Source: Candidatus Moraniibacteriota bacterium
GTDB lineage: Bacteria; Patescibacteriota; Minisyncoccia; Moranbacterales; UBA2206
NCBI GenBank assembly: GCA_030679995.1
Contig: JAUXSK010000019.1
Location: 1-52,496 of the forward strand
Reading direction: 5' to 3'
Length of the DNA stretch: 52,496 nt
The position numbers and the translations under genes are program-made. The notes under the pieces were generated by a model. That model did no database searches and was not told the origin of the DNA. It was given only the letters and a program-made list of their open reading frames with translations. Shown piece by piece: positions 1 to 9,282 of the stretch (position 1 is the first letter of the stretch; every line of letters begins with the position of its first letter).

Positions 1-2
1 GC

Positions 3-74
3 AGCACCACCAACGAATCCTGCCACGCCAGCCAATCGCTGGATCTCAATTGGAAGGAAGTGAATCCGAATTAG
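3..74 (+). CDS. C-terminal end of an unidentified protein (partial)
   Basis: An open frame enters from the left edge and ends at TAG (72-74), giving a 23-residue tail that ends LNWKEVNPN. It is followed by a good terminator hairpin, which fits the end of a gene. The tail is too short to name; a secreted or pilin-like protein is possible because a pilus operon follows, but that is only inference. The other two plus frames also stay open for part of this stretch, so the choice of frame rests on the position of the terminator. Confidence 0.3.
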   Translation, partial: STTNESCHASQSLDLNWKEVNPN

Positions 75-102
75 AAAAAAACTTGTATTTTAGCTAAGCA
101 AA

Positions 103-129
103 AAAAGCCAGCCGCAAGAGCTGGCTTTT
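103..129 (+). terminator. Rho-independent terminator before pilus operon 1
   Basis: The inverted repeat AAAAGCCAGC / GCTGGCTTTT encloses a 7-nt loop and ends in T residues. It closes the unit that enters from the left edge and separates it from the histidine kinase promoter. Confidence 0.8.
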
Positions 130-172
130 GGATTGTGGGAAGATTTTTTCTGTTCCAAACAAATTGTTTTTA

Positions 173-181
173 TGGTATAAT
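173..181 (+). promoter_or_regulatory. Extended -10 promoter of pilus operon 1
   Basis: TGGTATAAT is a perfect extended -10 element 24 nt upstream of the histidine kinase ATG. No convincing -35 lies at the usual distance. The same nonamer recurs before several other genes in the window. Confidence 0.65.
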
Positions 182-204
182 GCCAATAGAAAATAAAAAT
201 CAAA

Positions 205-1161
205 ATGCATATTGAAAATGATCTCAACTTAAAGAGACAAGCCGATAAATTAGGGGTAAGTATTTGGAGAACCCCGAGTTTTTTGTTTATCATAATAGGC
301 ATCGTCAATGCCGTGGCGATGGCGGTGACCTACTATATCTCCAAACAATATGACAGGCCGGAATTCTTGGTGGTGGCCGAAAGCGTGGTCGTCGCCTGCA
401 TCTTTTCAATCGGTAAATATATCATCGGACAGTTCGAAGAAATCGACGCTTTGAGCAAAATGAAGACTGAATTCGTTTCGGTGGCTTCCCATCAGTTGCG
501 TACCCCATTGTCGGCTATCCGCTGGGAAACAGAATTGATGCTCAGTAAGCTTGATCGCGGCCTGAACAAAAAACAACGCAAGAGCATCAGCACCATAAAT
601 TTATTAGCTACCAGAATGACGCGCCTGGTTAATGATCTTTTGGACGTGACCAGGATCGACCAGGGCAGGTTGATTTTAAAAAAGGAAAAAGTCGACATCG
701 CCAGGATAGTCACTGAGATATCCGGTGAGTTTTTGCCGTTGATCAAAGAGAAAAAGATGAAAGTCATATTCCAAAGCGTCCGCAAATGCAAGACGGACAG
801 ATGTAAACCTTTTGGCGTGCTATCGGACCAGGAAAAATTGAAATTGGTCGTAGAAAATCTTTTCAGTAACGCGATCAAATATACCGGCGCTTATGGCCTG
901 ATTGAAATAGACCTGTCAAAAAAGCGGGGATTTGTGGTTTTCAGTATCAGGGATAACGGTGTGGGCATACCGAAAGAACAGCAGGTCCAGGTTTTCAGCA
1001 AATTTTTCCGAAGTGACAATATCGTGAAATATCAGACGGAGGGAACCGGATTGGGTTTGTATATCGCTAAGAATATCATCGAACAATCCGGCGGTAGAAT
1101 GTGGTTCCATTCCCGGGAGCACACCGGTTCCATATTCAGCTTTTCGTTGCCGGCGGCATAA
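205..1161 (+). CDS. Membrane sensor histidine kinase
   Basis: This is a 318-residue two-component sensor kinase. Two predicted membrane helices (about residues 26-45 and 55-73) leave almost no extracellular sensor region between them. A HisKA dimerisation domain follows with the phospho-acceptor histidine at about residue 96 in SHQLRTPLSAIRW. The HATPase_c domain shows the N box (NLFSNAIKYTG) and the glycine boxes DNGVGIP and TEGTGLGL, so the kinase looks catalytically complete. A receiver protein starts 19 bases downstream and then PilB, so the kinase is the probable input to a phospho-relay acting on pilus assembly. Its stimulus is unknown; the short loop suggests it senses the membrane or a partner. 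No clear ribosome binding site precedes the ATG. Confidence 0.93.
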   Translation: MHIENDLNLKRQADKLGVSIWRTPSFLFIIIGIVNAVAMAVTYYISKQYDRPEFLVVAESVVVACIFSIGKYIIGQFEEIDALSKMKTEFVSVASHQLRTPLSAIRWETELMLSKLDRGLNKKQRKSISTINLLATRMTRLVNDLLDVTRIDQGRLILKKEKVDIARIVTEISGEFLPLIKEKKMKVIFQSVRKCKTDRCKPFGVLSDQEKLKLVVENLFSNAIKYTGAYGLIEIDLSKKRGFVVFSIRDNGVGIPKEQQVQVFSKFFRSDNIVKYQTEGTGLGLYIAKNIIEQSGGRMWFHSREHTGSIFSFSLPAA

Positions 1162-1180
1162 TTATTTTTTTATCATCTAT

Positions 1181-1558
1181 ATGAAAAAGAAGAAGATTTT
1201 GATTGTTGAAGACGAAAATTCACTGCATAACGCTTTGAAGGAATTCCTGCTGACTGAAAATTTCGACGTGATCAGTGCGGGTGATGGTGAATTGGCCGTC
1301 AAATTGGCTAAAAGTGAAAAACCGGATCTTATTTCGCTGGATATAATCCTGCCTAAGAAAGATGGTTTTGAAGTCCTGACCGAATTGCGGGAAGACGGAC
1401 GGACCAATAAAATCCCGATCATCCTGCTGACCAATCTGGAGAGGACCGAAGACATCGGCCGGGCTTTTGATTTGGGCGTGAGCACGTACCTCGTGAAGTC
1501 TAATTATAACCTGAAAGAAATCGCTGATAAAATAAAAGAAACGTTGAAATTGAAATGA
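1181..1558 (+). CDS. Receiver-only response regulator
   Basis: The 125-residue protein is a single CheY-like receiver domain with no output domain. The phosphorylated aspartate is D54 in SLDIILPKKDG, the acidic pair is in VEDE, the switch threonine is in ILLTN and the conserved lysine is in YLVKS. Its TGA overlaps the ATG of pilB by four bases, so the two are probably translationally coupled. With the histidine kinase just upstream it forms a full two-component pair. Lacking a DNA-binding domain, it most likely acts by protein contact, and PilB or PilC are the obvious candidates. That target is inference. Confidence 0.92.
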   Translation: MKKKKILIVEDENSLHNALKEFLLTENFDVISAGDGELAVKLAKSEKPDLISLDIILPKKDGFEVLTELREDGRTNKIPIILLTNLERTEDIGRAFDLGVSTYLVKSNYNLKEIADKIKETLKLK

Positions 1559-3300
1559 GGATAGAAAACAAACAATTATATGAATTTATCAAGGACTCCG
1601 AGTTGATAAAAACCGAGGAGCTTGATTTGGCATATAATGATTCCCAGAACGGCAATAAACGTTTGGGTGAGATATTATTGGAAAAGAAGCTGGTCGATGA
1701 GGTCAAATTGCGGGAATTGTACGCATATATCCTGGGCGTGCCTTTCGTCGATTTATCCAAGGAAATCGTGCCGGCTGATATATTGCAAATCGTGCCAGAG
1801 CCGATCGCCAAGAAATATAAGATTGTGGCTTTCGAGAAAAATGCCCAGGAGCTTAAGTTGGCGATGCTAAATCCGGAGGACATCCAGACAGTCGATTTCA
1901 TCCGCAAAAAAACCGGCTTGAAAATCATAACCTGTCTGACTTCCGAGAACAGCATCAATGTGATTTTGAAACAATATGAAAAAAGCCTGAAGGCCGAGTT
2001 CGGCGATATAATCGAAAAGAATTCTTCGGAGGTGGGCGATGGCGAAGACGAGGATTTGGAAAAAGTGGCGCAAGGCCTGCCCATAATCCGGATAGTCGAT
2101 ACGCTGATCAAACATGCCATTTTGCAGGAAGCCAGTGATATCCATATCGAACCGGATGAAAAAGAGATCAGGGTGCGCTACCGTATCGACGGCATCCTGC
2201 ATGACGCGATGACTTTGCCCAAACAGATCAAGCATGGGATAATCGCCCGTATCAAAGTTTTGTCCAATCTCAAATTGGATGAACATCGGGTGCCGCAGGA
2301 CGGCCGGTTCAAAATCGAGAAGGAGGGTATGAAAATCTCCTTCCGGGTAAGCATTTTGCCGATATTCGATGGCGAGAAAATCGTAATGCGTCTTTTGAAT
2401 GAAAATTCCAAAGGTCTTACTTTGGAAAAGATGGGCCTGGGCGGATTCGGTTTGGAAATCGTGCATCGGCAGATCAAGAAGCCTAATGGGATGATTCTGG
2501 TGACCGGTCCGACCGGTTCGGGAAAAACGACGACTTTATACACGATTATGGATATTTTAAATACGCCGGAAGTCAATATCAGCACGGTCGAGGATCCGGT
2601 CGAATATCGGATGCCCAGAGTCAATCAAACCCAGATTTATACGAAAGTCGGTCTGACTTTCGCGGCCGGACTCAGGGCTCTTTTGCGTCAGGATCCCGAT
2701 ATCATAATGGTCGGGGAAATCCGCGATCAGGAAACGTTGGAGATGGCTATCCACGCCGCGTTGACCGGACATTTGGTCTTGTCGACGCTCCACACCAATA
2801 GCGCGGCGGCGACTTTGCCCAGGATTATCGATATGGGCGCCGAACCGTTTATGGTGGCTTCCACGGTGAATGTCATCATAGCCCAACGGCTGGTGCGCAA
2901 ATTATGCCAGGATTGTAAGAAAGAATATAAAATGACGGCTAAAGAGCTGGCGATATTAGGTGATAGTTACGATATAGCGTCGATTTTAGAGGTGATCAAG
3001 AAAAATGACAGCACCAAAGAGTTGATGTCCGGCAAAACTTCCTGGGAAGAGATAACGCTGTATAAATCCGTCGGGTGCGAACAGTGCGGCAATGAAGGTT
3101 ATCGGGGCAGAAACGGAATTTATGAGGTTTTGGAAGTGGATGCGGATATGGAAAAGATGATTTCACAGAAAGCGCCGACTGAAGAGGTGGAAAGGGCTGC
3201 CAAGAAAAAAGGGATGGTGACGATGGTGGAAGACGGTTTTATCAAGGCGGTCAATGGAATCACTTCGATTGAAGAAATTTTGAGAGTAACTAAAGAATAA
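1555..3300 (+). CDS. pilB: Type IV pilus assembly ATPase PilB (copy 1)
   Basis: This 581-residue secretion ATPase (GspE/PilB family) powers pilin polymerisation at the inner face of the membrane. An N-terminal GspE_N domain (about residues 1-150) precedes the ATPase core. Visible motifs are Walker A GPTGSGKTTT (about 318), the Asp box and Walker B region IIMVGEIRD (about 383), and the His box STLHTN. Two CxxC pairs (about residues 452/455 and 509/512) make the tetracysteine zinc site typical of PilB. It overlaps the receiver gene by four bases and precedes pilC. The length matches the family. A second pilB lies at 32037-33707; the two proteins are clearly homologous but diverged. Confidence 0.96.
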   Translation: MRIENKQLYEFIKDSELIKTEELDLAYNDSQNGNKRLGEILLEKKLVDEVKLRELYAYILGVPFVDLSKEIVPADILQIVPEPIAKKYKIVAFEKNAQELKLAMLNPEDIQTVDFIRKKTGLKIITCLTSENSINVILKQYEKSLKAEFGDIIEKNSSEVGDGEDEDLEKVAQGLPIIRIVDTLIKHAILQEASDIHIEPDEKEIRVRYRIDGILHDAMTLPKQIKHGIIARIKVLSNLKLDEHRVPQDGRFKIEKEGMKISFRVSILPIFDGEKIVMRLLNENSKGLTLEKMGLGGFGLEIVHRQIKKPNGMILVTGPTGSGKTTTLYTIMDILNTPEVNISTVEDPVEYRMPRVNQTQIYTKVGLTFAAGLRALLRQDPDIIMVGEIRDQETLEMAIHAALTGHLVLSTLHTNSAAATLPRIIDMGAEPFMVASTVNVIIAQRLVRKLCQDCKKEYKMTAKELAILGDSYDIASILEVIKKNDSTKELMSGKTSWEEITLYKSVGCEQCGNEGYRGRNGIYEVLEVDADMEKMISQKAPTEEVERAAKKKGMVTMVEDGFIKAVNGITSIEEILRVTKE

Positions 3301-3417
3301 TTTTAAATTATAAATTTTAAGTTTTAAATTAATTTTAAATTGTTAAATCGCTAAATTTTAAAACTCCAATTCCGGATTTATTTAAAATTTTAAATTTAGG
3401 ATTTAAAATTTCCAATC
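3301..3417. repeat. A/T-rich intergenic repeat between pilB and pilC
   Basis: The gap between pilB and pilC consists of repeated TTTTAAATT / AATTTAAAA words, many of them mutually complementary. It belongs to the A/T-rich family that fills other gaps in this window (26682-26755, 34150-34295, 45270-45398 and 49165-49350). No gene or clear promoter is visible. Confidence 0.7.
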
Positions 3418-4638
3418 ATGGACGTATTTTATACCGCGAAAGGTTTTTTTGGGGAAACCAAGAGCGGCGAGGCGAAAGTCAAGGATGAACGTGAGCTGGT
3501 CGACCAATTGCGGGCCGAAGGGTTCGTTTTGACGTCTGTCAAAGAATTGAAAAGTGAAGACGACCAAGATATCAAAATAAAATTTATGGACCGGTTCATC
3601 GGGATATCGGTGGCGGAAAAAATGATGTTCGCCAAAAATCTGAGCGTGATGATCTCTTCCGGGATGCCGCTGTCAAAATCATTGCAGAATATCAAGGCGC
3701 AAACCCAGAACAAGAAATTCATCAGCGTCCTTGATCATGTGAATAACGATATCCAGACCGGAGTCAGTTTCGCGGACAGCTTGGCGAAATTTCCCGGCAT
3801 CTTCGATGAACTTTTCGTCAATATGATCAGGGTCGGCGAGGTAAGTGGTAATTTGGAAGAGGTTTTGAATATTTTGGCGATGCAGCTGGAAAAAGACCAT
3901 GAACTCATCAAGAAAGTTACGGGCGCTCTGGTCTATCCAGCGGTCATCCTGGTCGCGATGGGCCTCATCGGTATCGTGATGATGGTCTATGTCGTGCCGC
4001 AGATAACCGGAGTATTCGAGGATTTGGACGCGACTTTGCCGGCTTCGACCCAGTTCATCATTTCTATGAGCGATTTGATCAGGAATTATTGGTATGCTTT
4101 GGTTTTCCTATTCCCACTGTTCGGCATTATGGTCAAATTTTTATCTACGACCCAGGTGGGCAAGAAGTTGGCCAGTCTTATCCTGATCAATCTTCCGGTA
4201 ATCAAGAACATAGTCATCAAGGTGAATTGCGCCAGGTTCGCGCGGATATACAGTTCCCTTTTGAAGAGCGGCGTTTCTGTCGTGGAATCTTTGAAAATAC
4301 TTTCAAAAACCCTGACCAATTTCTATTATCAGAACGCGCTGGCGCGCGCGGTGGTGGATGTCCAAAAGGGTGTCAATCTGAGCAAGATAATTTTTGCCGA
4401 GAGGAAGATTTTCCCTGTCTTGGTGCCGCAGATGATCGAAGTGGGCGAGGAAACCGGAAAAACCGAAGTGGTTTTGTCCAAGCTTGCCGAATTTTATGAG
4501 GCCGATGTCGACCAGATAACCAAAAACTTATCCTCTATAATCGAGCCGGTTTTGATGCTTCTGATCGGAAGCGTCGTCGGGTTTTTCGCGGTTTCCATCC
4601 TACAGCCGATGTATAGCGTGCTGGAGAATATCAAATAG
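3418..4638 (+). CDS. pilC: Type IV pilus platform protein PilC (copy 1)
   Basis: A 406-residue inner-membrane platform protein of the GspF/PilC family. It has the usual two T2SSF domains. The first contains SGMPLSKSLQNI and the RVGEVSGNLEEVL motif, the second SLLKSGVSVVESLKIL and the parallel EVGEETGKTEVVL motif. Predicted membrane helices lie near residues 165-195 and 220-245, with a last one near the C-terminus. It couples PilB motion to pilin assembly. A repeat-filled gap of 117 bases separates it from pilB, but the strand and order indicate one operon. Confidence 0.95.
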   Translation: MDVFYTAKGFFGETKSGEAKVKDERELVDQLRAEGFVLTSVKELKSEDDQDIKIKFMDRFIGISVAEKMMFAKNLSVMISSGMPLSKSLQNIKAQTQNKKFISVLDHVNNDIQTGVSFADSLAKFPGIFDELFVNMIRVGEVSGNLEEVLNILAMQLEKDHELIKKVTGALVYPAVILVAMGLIGIVMMVYVVPQITGVFEDLDATLPASTQFIISMSDLIRNYWYALVFLFPLFGIMVKFLSTTQVGKKLASLILINLPVIKNIVIKVNCARFARIYSSLLKSGVSVVESLKILSKTLTNFYYQNALARAVVDVQKGVNLSKIIFAERKIFPVLVPQMIEVGEETGKTEVVLSKLAEFYEADVDQITKNLSSIIEPVLMLLIGSVVGFFAVSILQPMYSVLENIK

Positions 4639-4654
4639 AAATTTTAAAATCCAA

Positions 4655-6043
4655 ATGAAAATGAAAAAATTCCAAAAATTTTCCATAGCTTCAAATATGC
4701 CAGCATTCACCTTAGTCGAGGCTTTAGTGCTACTTTTCGTTTTTTCGGTGATTACCGTGACTTTCTATTCGGTCTTCACCCTGGGCGGCAGATATATTAT
4801 CGAATCGAAAAATCGTTTCGGGGCGGTGGCTTTGGCGAATGAAAAAATGGAGATAATCAGGAATCTCCAATATGACAATATCGGAATCGTGGGGGGGATA
4901 CCGAGCGGAAGCATACCGGCCGAAGAGGATGTTACGGAAAGCGGCCATACGTACCATGTCAAAACTTTCATCCAGTATGTGGATGACCCGTTTGATGGAA
5001 TCAGCCCGATAGATTTGGATTACAAACGGGTCAAGGTCACGATTTCTTGGAATGGAACGGGTGATGAAGATAGTAATGTTTTTTTAATAGCCAGATTTGT
5101 CCCGCCGGGCATAGAACAGAACCTGGCTGGCGGTACGCTTTCGGTGAATGTTATCGGCAGCGATGGAATCGGGGTCCCGCAGGCTTCGGTGCACATCGTC
5201 AATAGTGAAATATCTCCAGGAGTCAATTTGTCCGTGATGACGGATGATACCGGCAATTTGATGTTGCCGGGAGCCCAACAATCCATCCAAGGATATGACA
5301 TTACCGTTTCCAAAGACGGGTATGAAACGGTGGAGACGATCGATCCGGCCTCGGTCACTTATTCTATTATCGACACCCCAGCTTCAGTCGTTGAGAATAT
5401 GTTGAATGTGAAAAGCATCGTTGAGGATAAACTCATCAATTTGAAATTCCTGTCCGTCGATTATCTGGGCAATCCCTTGCCGAACGTCGCTTTCCATATG
5501 GAAGGCGGCAGGATTTTAGGTTATGATATGCTGCAATCCCCGGCGGCGCCTATATATAATCTGATTTCCGACAGTACGACGGATGAGAATGGCGAAGAAA
5601 ATTTCGAGAATATCAGCCCGAGCCAATTTTTCATTTCTGGTGTGGGGGCGGTAGAAGGATATACGCTGATCGGTTTGAATAATTTATCCAGTTTCGATCC
5701 TATTGGAAATAAATATGCGGTGTTGGTCGTTCCGGGCAATTCGCAGGAGGTTGCGATAAGATTCGCTAAGAATGACGACAATTCATTATTGGTCAACGTG
5801 CTTAAGGCGGCGGATGATGCGCCGTTGGCTGATGCATATGTGGAATTGACCAATGCGGACGGTTATAGCGAAAATTCGACAAGCTTGGTGGATGGAGTCG
5901 TTTTTTTCCCGGTTTCATCCAATCCACTTGTCGCGGGCACATACAATTTGAAGATAACGGCAGAGGGATATGAAGAATATTCCGGCACGGTGGCGATTGA
6001 CAAACTGACGACGCAGCAAATAAAATTAATCGCTGTCGAATAA
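4655..6043 (+). CDS. Large prepilin-like minor pilin with Ig/carboxypeptidase-regulatory-like repeats
   Basis: The 462-residue protein starts with a class III signal: basic leader, then FTLVEALVLLFVFSVITVTFY, with the essential glutamate at +5. The residue before the cleavage site is alanine (MPA|FTLVE) instead of the usual glycine. After about 150 pilin-like residues come at least three beta-sandwich repeats of the carboxypeptidase-regulatory/Ig type (for example LSVNVIGSDGIGVPQASVHI, LKFLSVDYLGNPLPNVAFHM, LLVNVLKAADDAPLADAYVEL). Such repeats on a minor pilin suggest an extended stalk or adhesive tip on the pilus surface. It lies between pilC and another prepilin gene, inside operon 1. The repeat assignment is by pattern and not by search. 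Confidence 0.8.
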   Translation: MKMKKFQKFSIASNMPAFTLVEALVLLFVFSVITVTFYSVFTLGGRYIIESKNRFGAVALANEKMEIIRNLQYDNIGIVGGIPSGSIPAEEDVTESGHTYHVKTFIQYVDDPFDGISPIDLDYKRVKVTISWNGTGDEDSNVFLIARFVPPGIEQNLAGGTLSVNVIGSDGIGVPQASVHIVNSEISPGVNLSVMTDDTGNLMLPGAQQSIQGYDITVSKDGYETVETIDPASVTYSIIDTPASVVENMLNVKSIVEDKLINLKFLSVDYLGNPLPNVAFHMEGGRILGYDMLQSPAAPIYNLISDSTTDENGEENFENISPSQFFISGVGAVEGYTLIGLNNLSSFDPIGNKYAVLVVPGNSQEVAIRFAKNDDNSLLVNVLKAADDAPLADAYVELTNADGYSENSTSLVDGVVFFPVSSNPLVAGTYNLKITAEGYEEYSGTVAIDKLTTQQIKLIAVE

Positions 6044-6047
6044 AATT

Positions 6048-6686
6048 ATGGATAACAGGCAAAAAAAAGGATATTCCGGTATGACCATCATCGAAATGAT
6101 GGTCGCCATTTCAATTTTCACCATCGCCATAATGGGATTCACGCTGTTGTTCATACGCAGTTGGAATATGAATTCTTACACCATAGAAATGGGCCAGTCA
6201 GCCTACGCGGTTTCCCAAGGAGTCAATAATATGGTGGGTTATTTGCGTAAAGTGCGGCAAGCTGATGATGGTTCGTACCCGATCAAATCGGCCTCCGAAA
6301 ATGATTTGGTGGTTTTTTCCGATTATGATAAAGATGGCATCACGGAGAGGCTCCATTTCTATCTGCAGAGCGGGCAAATAATTATGGGCATAACGAAGCC
6401 GACGACCGGAATCCCCAAAACATATGTATCATACGACCAACAAACTAAGATTTTAGCTGAAAGGATCGTCAATGATGCCGATGAGCCGATTTTTTACTAT
6501 TATAATAAAGATTATCCTGGCGATACGGTAAACAATCCAGTAGCAATGCCGGTGGATGTTTCCAATATCAGGCTTGTTAGGATATCGTTGAAAATAAACA
6601 TCGATCCCAATCGGGCGCCGGACAATATCGAAACCCAGTCGTTCGTGGAACTGCGCAATTTGAACGATTATGATAGAATGAAATAA
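6048..6686 (+). CDS. Prepilin-like minor pilin (PilW/GspJ-like)
   Basis: This 212-residue protein has a short basic leader and a clear prepilin peptidase site, SG|MTIIEMMVAISIFTIAIMGF, followed by one long hydrophobic helix. The rest is a globular domain (SQGVNNMVGYLRKVRQADDG...) of the kind seen in GspJ/PilW minor pseudopilins. It starts four bases after the previous stop and lies 17 bases before the PilX-like gene, so the three are almost certainly co-translated. Minor pilins of this class prime pilus assembly at the tip. Confidence 0.82.
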   Translation: MDNRQKKGYSGMTIIEMMVAISIFTIAIMGFTLLFIRSWNMNSYTIEMGQSAYAVSQGVNNMVGYLRKVRQADDGSYPIKSASENDLVVFSDYDKDGITERLHFYLQSGQIIMGITKPTTGIPKTYVSYDQQTKILAERIVNDADEPIFYYYNKDYPGDTVNNPVAMPVDVSNIRLVRISLKINIDPNRAPDNIETQSFVELRNLNDYDRMK

Positions 6687-6703
6687 AGGGAAAAATAAAA
6701 AAT

Positions 6704-8137
6704 ATGAAAAAAAATAAAAAAGGGTCAGCCTTGGCCTACGGGCTGATAATGATGGCCGTAGTCTCGATTATCTTGGTTTCGCTATTGCGGTATATCTCTT
6801 CGCAGATGAGGGCCAGTCTCAATCGGGGCGAAAAAGAACAAGCGTTCCAGGTCGCTGAGGCCGGTGTGTATTTTTATCGGTGGTATTTGGCGCATCAGGT
6901 TTCAGGGAAAACCGTCCAGCAAATAAAAACTTTTTGGGAAACAGGCGACCCATATGGCGTCGATGTCCCGTATGAAGCTGAATTTTTCGATCCGGAAGGC
7001 GGAGCTATCGGAAAATATCGGATCGAAGTCCAACCGCCAGAACCGGATTCGACTATCGTGATGGTGCGGTCAACCGGCTGGACATATAATGAACCTAATA
7101 TCCAAAGAGTGGTCCAGGCCAGATTCAGACGTCCGTCTTGGAGCGAATTTGCGGTAATCGCGAACGATGTTATGCGTTTCGGTGAAGATACCCAGGTTTT
7201 TGGTAAAGTGCATTCCAATGACGGAATCCGTTTTGACGGCGTGGCGCATAATATCGTGAGCAGCTCTATGGATAAATATGACGATCCCGACCACTCCGGT
7301 GGCGATGAATTCGGCGTGCATACCCATATCGCTCCGGTCGATCCGTTGCCTCCGAATCCGGTTCCGCAACGCGTGGATATTTTCCAGGCCGGACGGCAAT
7401 TTCCGTTGCCGACGGTCGATTTCAATGGATTGCTTGCGGATCTTAATAATATGAAAACCGAATCGAAAATCAGCGGCCATGGCTTATATTTCGATGAAAC
7501 CGGGCGTGGCAGGAAGATAATTCTTAAGAGCAATGATACTTTCGATATATGCACCGTGGAAACATATGATTCTACTTCACACAAAGTTTCCAAATATAAA
7601 AAGAAAAACAAAGGCGGGTCTTGCAGTTCCTGTAGCGATCCGGATTGTTTCCAGACGTATCCTATCCCGAATAACGGGGTGATTTTCGTCGAGAATAATA
7701 TTTGGGTGGAAGGTAGAATTGATAGCGCTAGGTTAACGATTGTCGCGGCTAATTTGATCGGCGGGACGAAACCTAATGTCTATATCGGCGAAGACAACCT
7801 ACTTTATACCAATTCAGATGGCAAGGATATCATCGGGCTGATCGCCCAACAAGATATAAGCGTCGTCAGGGACAGTTTGAATGATCTGACTGTCGATGCG
7901 GCGTTGTTAGCGCAATCCGGCCGGGTCGGACGCGATTATTACAGCTCCGTTTACAATAAGGATTCGATAACGGTCAACGGTTCGATCGCGACCAACTTGC
8001 GTTATGGGTTCGCCTATACGGACGGAACCGGATACCATACGCGCATCCTGAACTTCGACAATAACCTATTATATTATCCGCCACCGTATTTTCCGACCGG
8101 TACCGAGTATTCCATAGATCTTTGGGATGAATTATAA
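6704..8137 (+). CDS. PilX-like minor pilus protein with large C-terminal domain
   Basis: A 477-residue protein with a type III-like leader (KKG|SALAYGLIMMAVVSIILVSLLRYI) and the PilX N-terminal signature RGEKEQAFQVAEAGVYFYRW. It lacks the glutamate at +5, as usual for PilX/GspK-type proteins. The long remainder is rich in beta-prone residues, and around residues 305-315 has a cysteine cluster (GGSCSSCSDPDC) that could bind metal or form disulfides. Placement beside two prepilin genes suggests a tip-complex component. A similar PilX-like N-terminus with a different C-terminal domain is encoded at 41583-42584 in operon 2. Confidence 0.8.
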   Translation: MKKNKKGSALAYGLIMMAVVSIILVSLLRYISSQMRASLNRGEKEQAFQVAEAGVYFYRWYLAHQVSGKTVQQIKTFWETGDPYGVDVPYEAEFFDPEGGAIGKYRIEVQPPEPDSTIVMVRSTGWTYNEPNIQRVVQARFRRPSWSEFAVIANDVMRFGEDTQVFGKVHSNDGIRFDGVAHNIVSSSMDKYDDPDHSGGDEFGVHTHIAPVDPLPPNPVPQRVDIFQAGRQFPLPTVDFNGLLADLNNMKTESKISGHGLYFDETGRGRKIILKSNDTFDICTVETYDSTSHKVSKYKKKNKGGSCSSCSDPDCFQTYPIPNNGVIFVENNIWVEGRIDSARLTIVAANLIGGTKPNVYIGEDNLLYTNSDGKDIIGLIAQQDISVVRDSLNDLTVDAALLAQSGRVGRDYYSSVYNKDSITVNGSIATNLRYGFAYTDGTGYHTRILNFDNNLLYYPPPYFPTGTEYSIDLWDEL

Positions 8138-8199
8138 TGGATTAGAAAAACGCAACCCGTAAGATTTTTAAAAAGCCCTTAATTTCGATAGGCCAGGAT

Positions 8200-9282
8200 A
8201 TGAGTTTTTTGAATAAAAACATAATAAATTTAGAGCCGAGGATTTTCGGATTGGATCTGAGCGATCTTTCGGTTAAGGTTTTCCAATTGGAAAAAAATGG
8301 CAAAAGAGATGTGGTCCGTGGCTATGGTTCATTAGATATCCCGCCAGGTAATATAGAAGACGGACGGATAATCAACAGGGAACAGGTCGCCGTTGCGATA
8401 AAGACCTTGTTGAAATCACCTAGCGCTAAAAAAATAAATTCCAATAAAGTCATCTGTTCTTTGCCTGAGTCGAAAGCTTTCGTGCGGATAATCACGATTC
8501 CGAAGATGAGCGAAGAAGAAGCCCACGAAGCGGTGCGCTGGGAGATGGAGGCCAGTATGCCGATGCTGCTCAATGAGGTATATTTCGATTGGCAATTTTT
8601 GGATGACGATGATAGTAAGACCCAGAAAGTTTTGACGGCGGCGGTATCGCGCGAAGTCGTCGACGATTGGATGGAAGTTCTGGCTTTAGCCGGATTGGAT
8701 GTCTATGGGATGGAAATCGAATCGATGGCGACCATCCGGAGTTTGGTGAAAAACAACACCACTGAAGATGAAGCGGTGAGTTTGATTGTCGACTTGGGGG
8801 CTAGAAGGACCAGTTTCATAATCGCGGAAGGCATCGTCCCATATTTCACTTCCAGCATCCCGTTTTCATCGGAAGGTATAAACGATGCTATAATCAAAAC
8901 TTTGAATGTGAGCGATCAAGAAGCGGAAGAGGTCAAAATAAACAATGGGATCGAAAATAGGGATGAAGGTAATCCGATTTTCACGGCAGTCAGTCCATTG
9001 TTGGAGAACCTGGTGATGGAAATCACCAAGACGATGGATTTTTATGGGGAGATGTCCAAGCAATCCCAGGAAGTGAAAAGGATCATCCTGTGCGGAGGGG
9101 GGTCGAATATGAAGGGTATGGCTCAGTATTTGAATGAACGGATTAAGAAAGAAGTGGTTATGGGCGATCCTTGGATAAATTTGAATTTAGGAAACAGTTT
9201 ATCGGTAATAGATAGATCGGTGTCAGTGCGATATGTTACCGCCATCGGATTGGCGATCCGGTCATTAAATTATGGAAATTAA
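8200..9282 (+). CDS. pilM: Type IV pilus assembly protein PilM (copy 1)
   Basis: This 360-residue protein is an actin-like ATPase-fold protein of the PilM/FtsA type that forms a cytoplasmic ring under the pilus machine and binds the N-terminus of PilN. Diagnostic segments are FGLDLSDLSVKVFQLE near the N-terminus, DLGARRTSFIIAEG and LCGGGSNMKGMAQYL. Its last 11 bases overlap the start of the PilN-like gene, so coupling is tight. Gene order pilM-N-O is conserved in type IV pilus systems. Confidence 0.93.
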   Translation: MSFLNKNIINLEPRIFGLDLSDLSVKVFQLEKNGKRDVVRGYGSLDIPPGNIEDGRIINREQVAVAIKTLLKSPSAKKINSNKVICSLPESKAFVRIITIPKMSEEEAHEAVRWEMEASMPMLLNEVYFDWQFLDDDDSKTQKVLTAAVSREVVDDWMEVLALAGLDVYGMEIESMATIRSLVKNNTTEDEAVSLIVDLGARRTSFIIAEGIVPYFTSSIPFSSEGINDAIIKTLNVSDQEAEEVKINNGIENRDEGNPIFTAVSPLLENLVMEITKTMDFYGEMSKQSQEVKRIILCGGGSNMKGMAQYLNERIKKEVVMGDPWINLNLGNSLSVIDRSVSVRYVTAIGLAIRSLNYGN

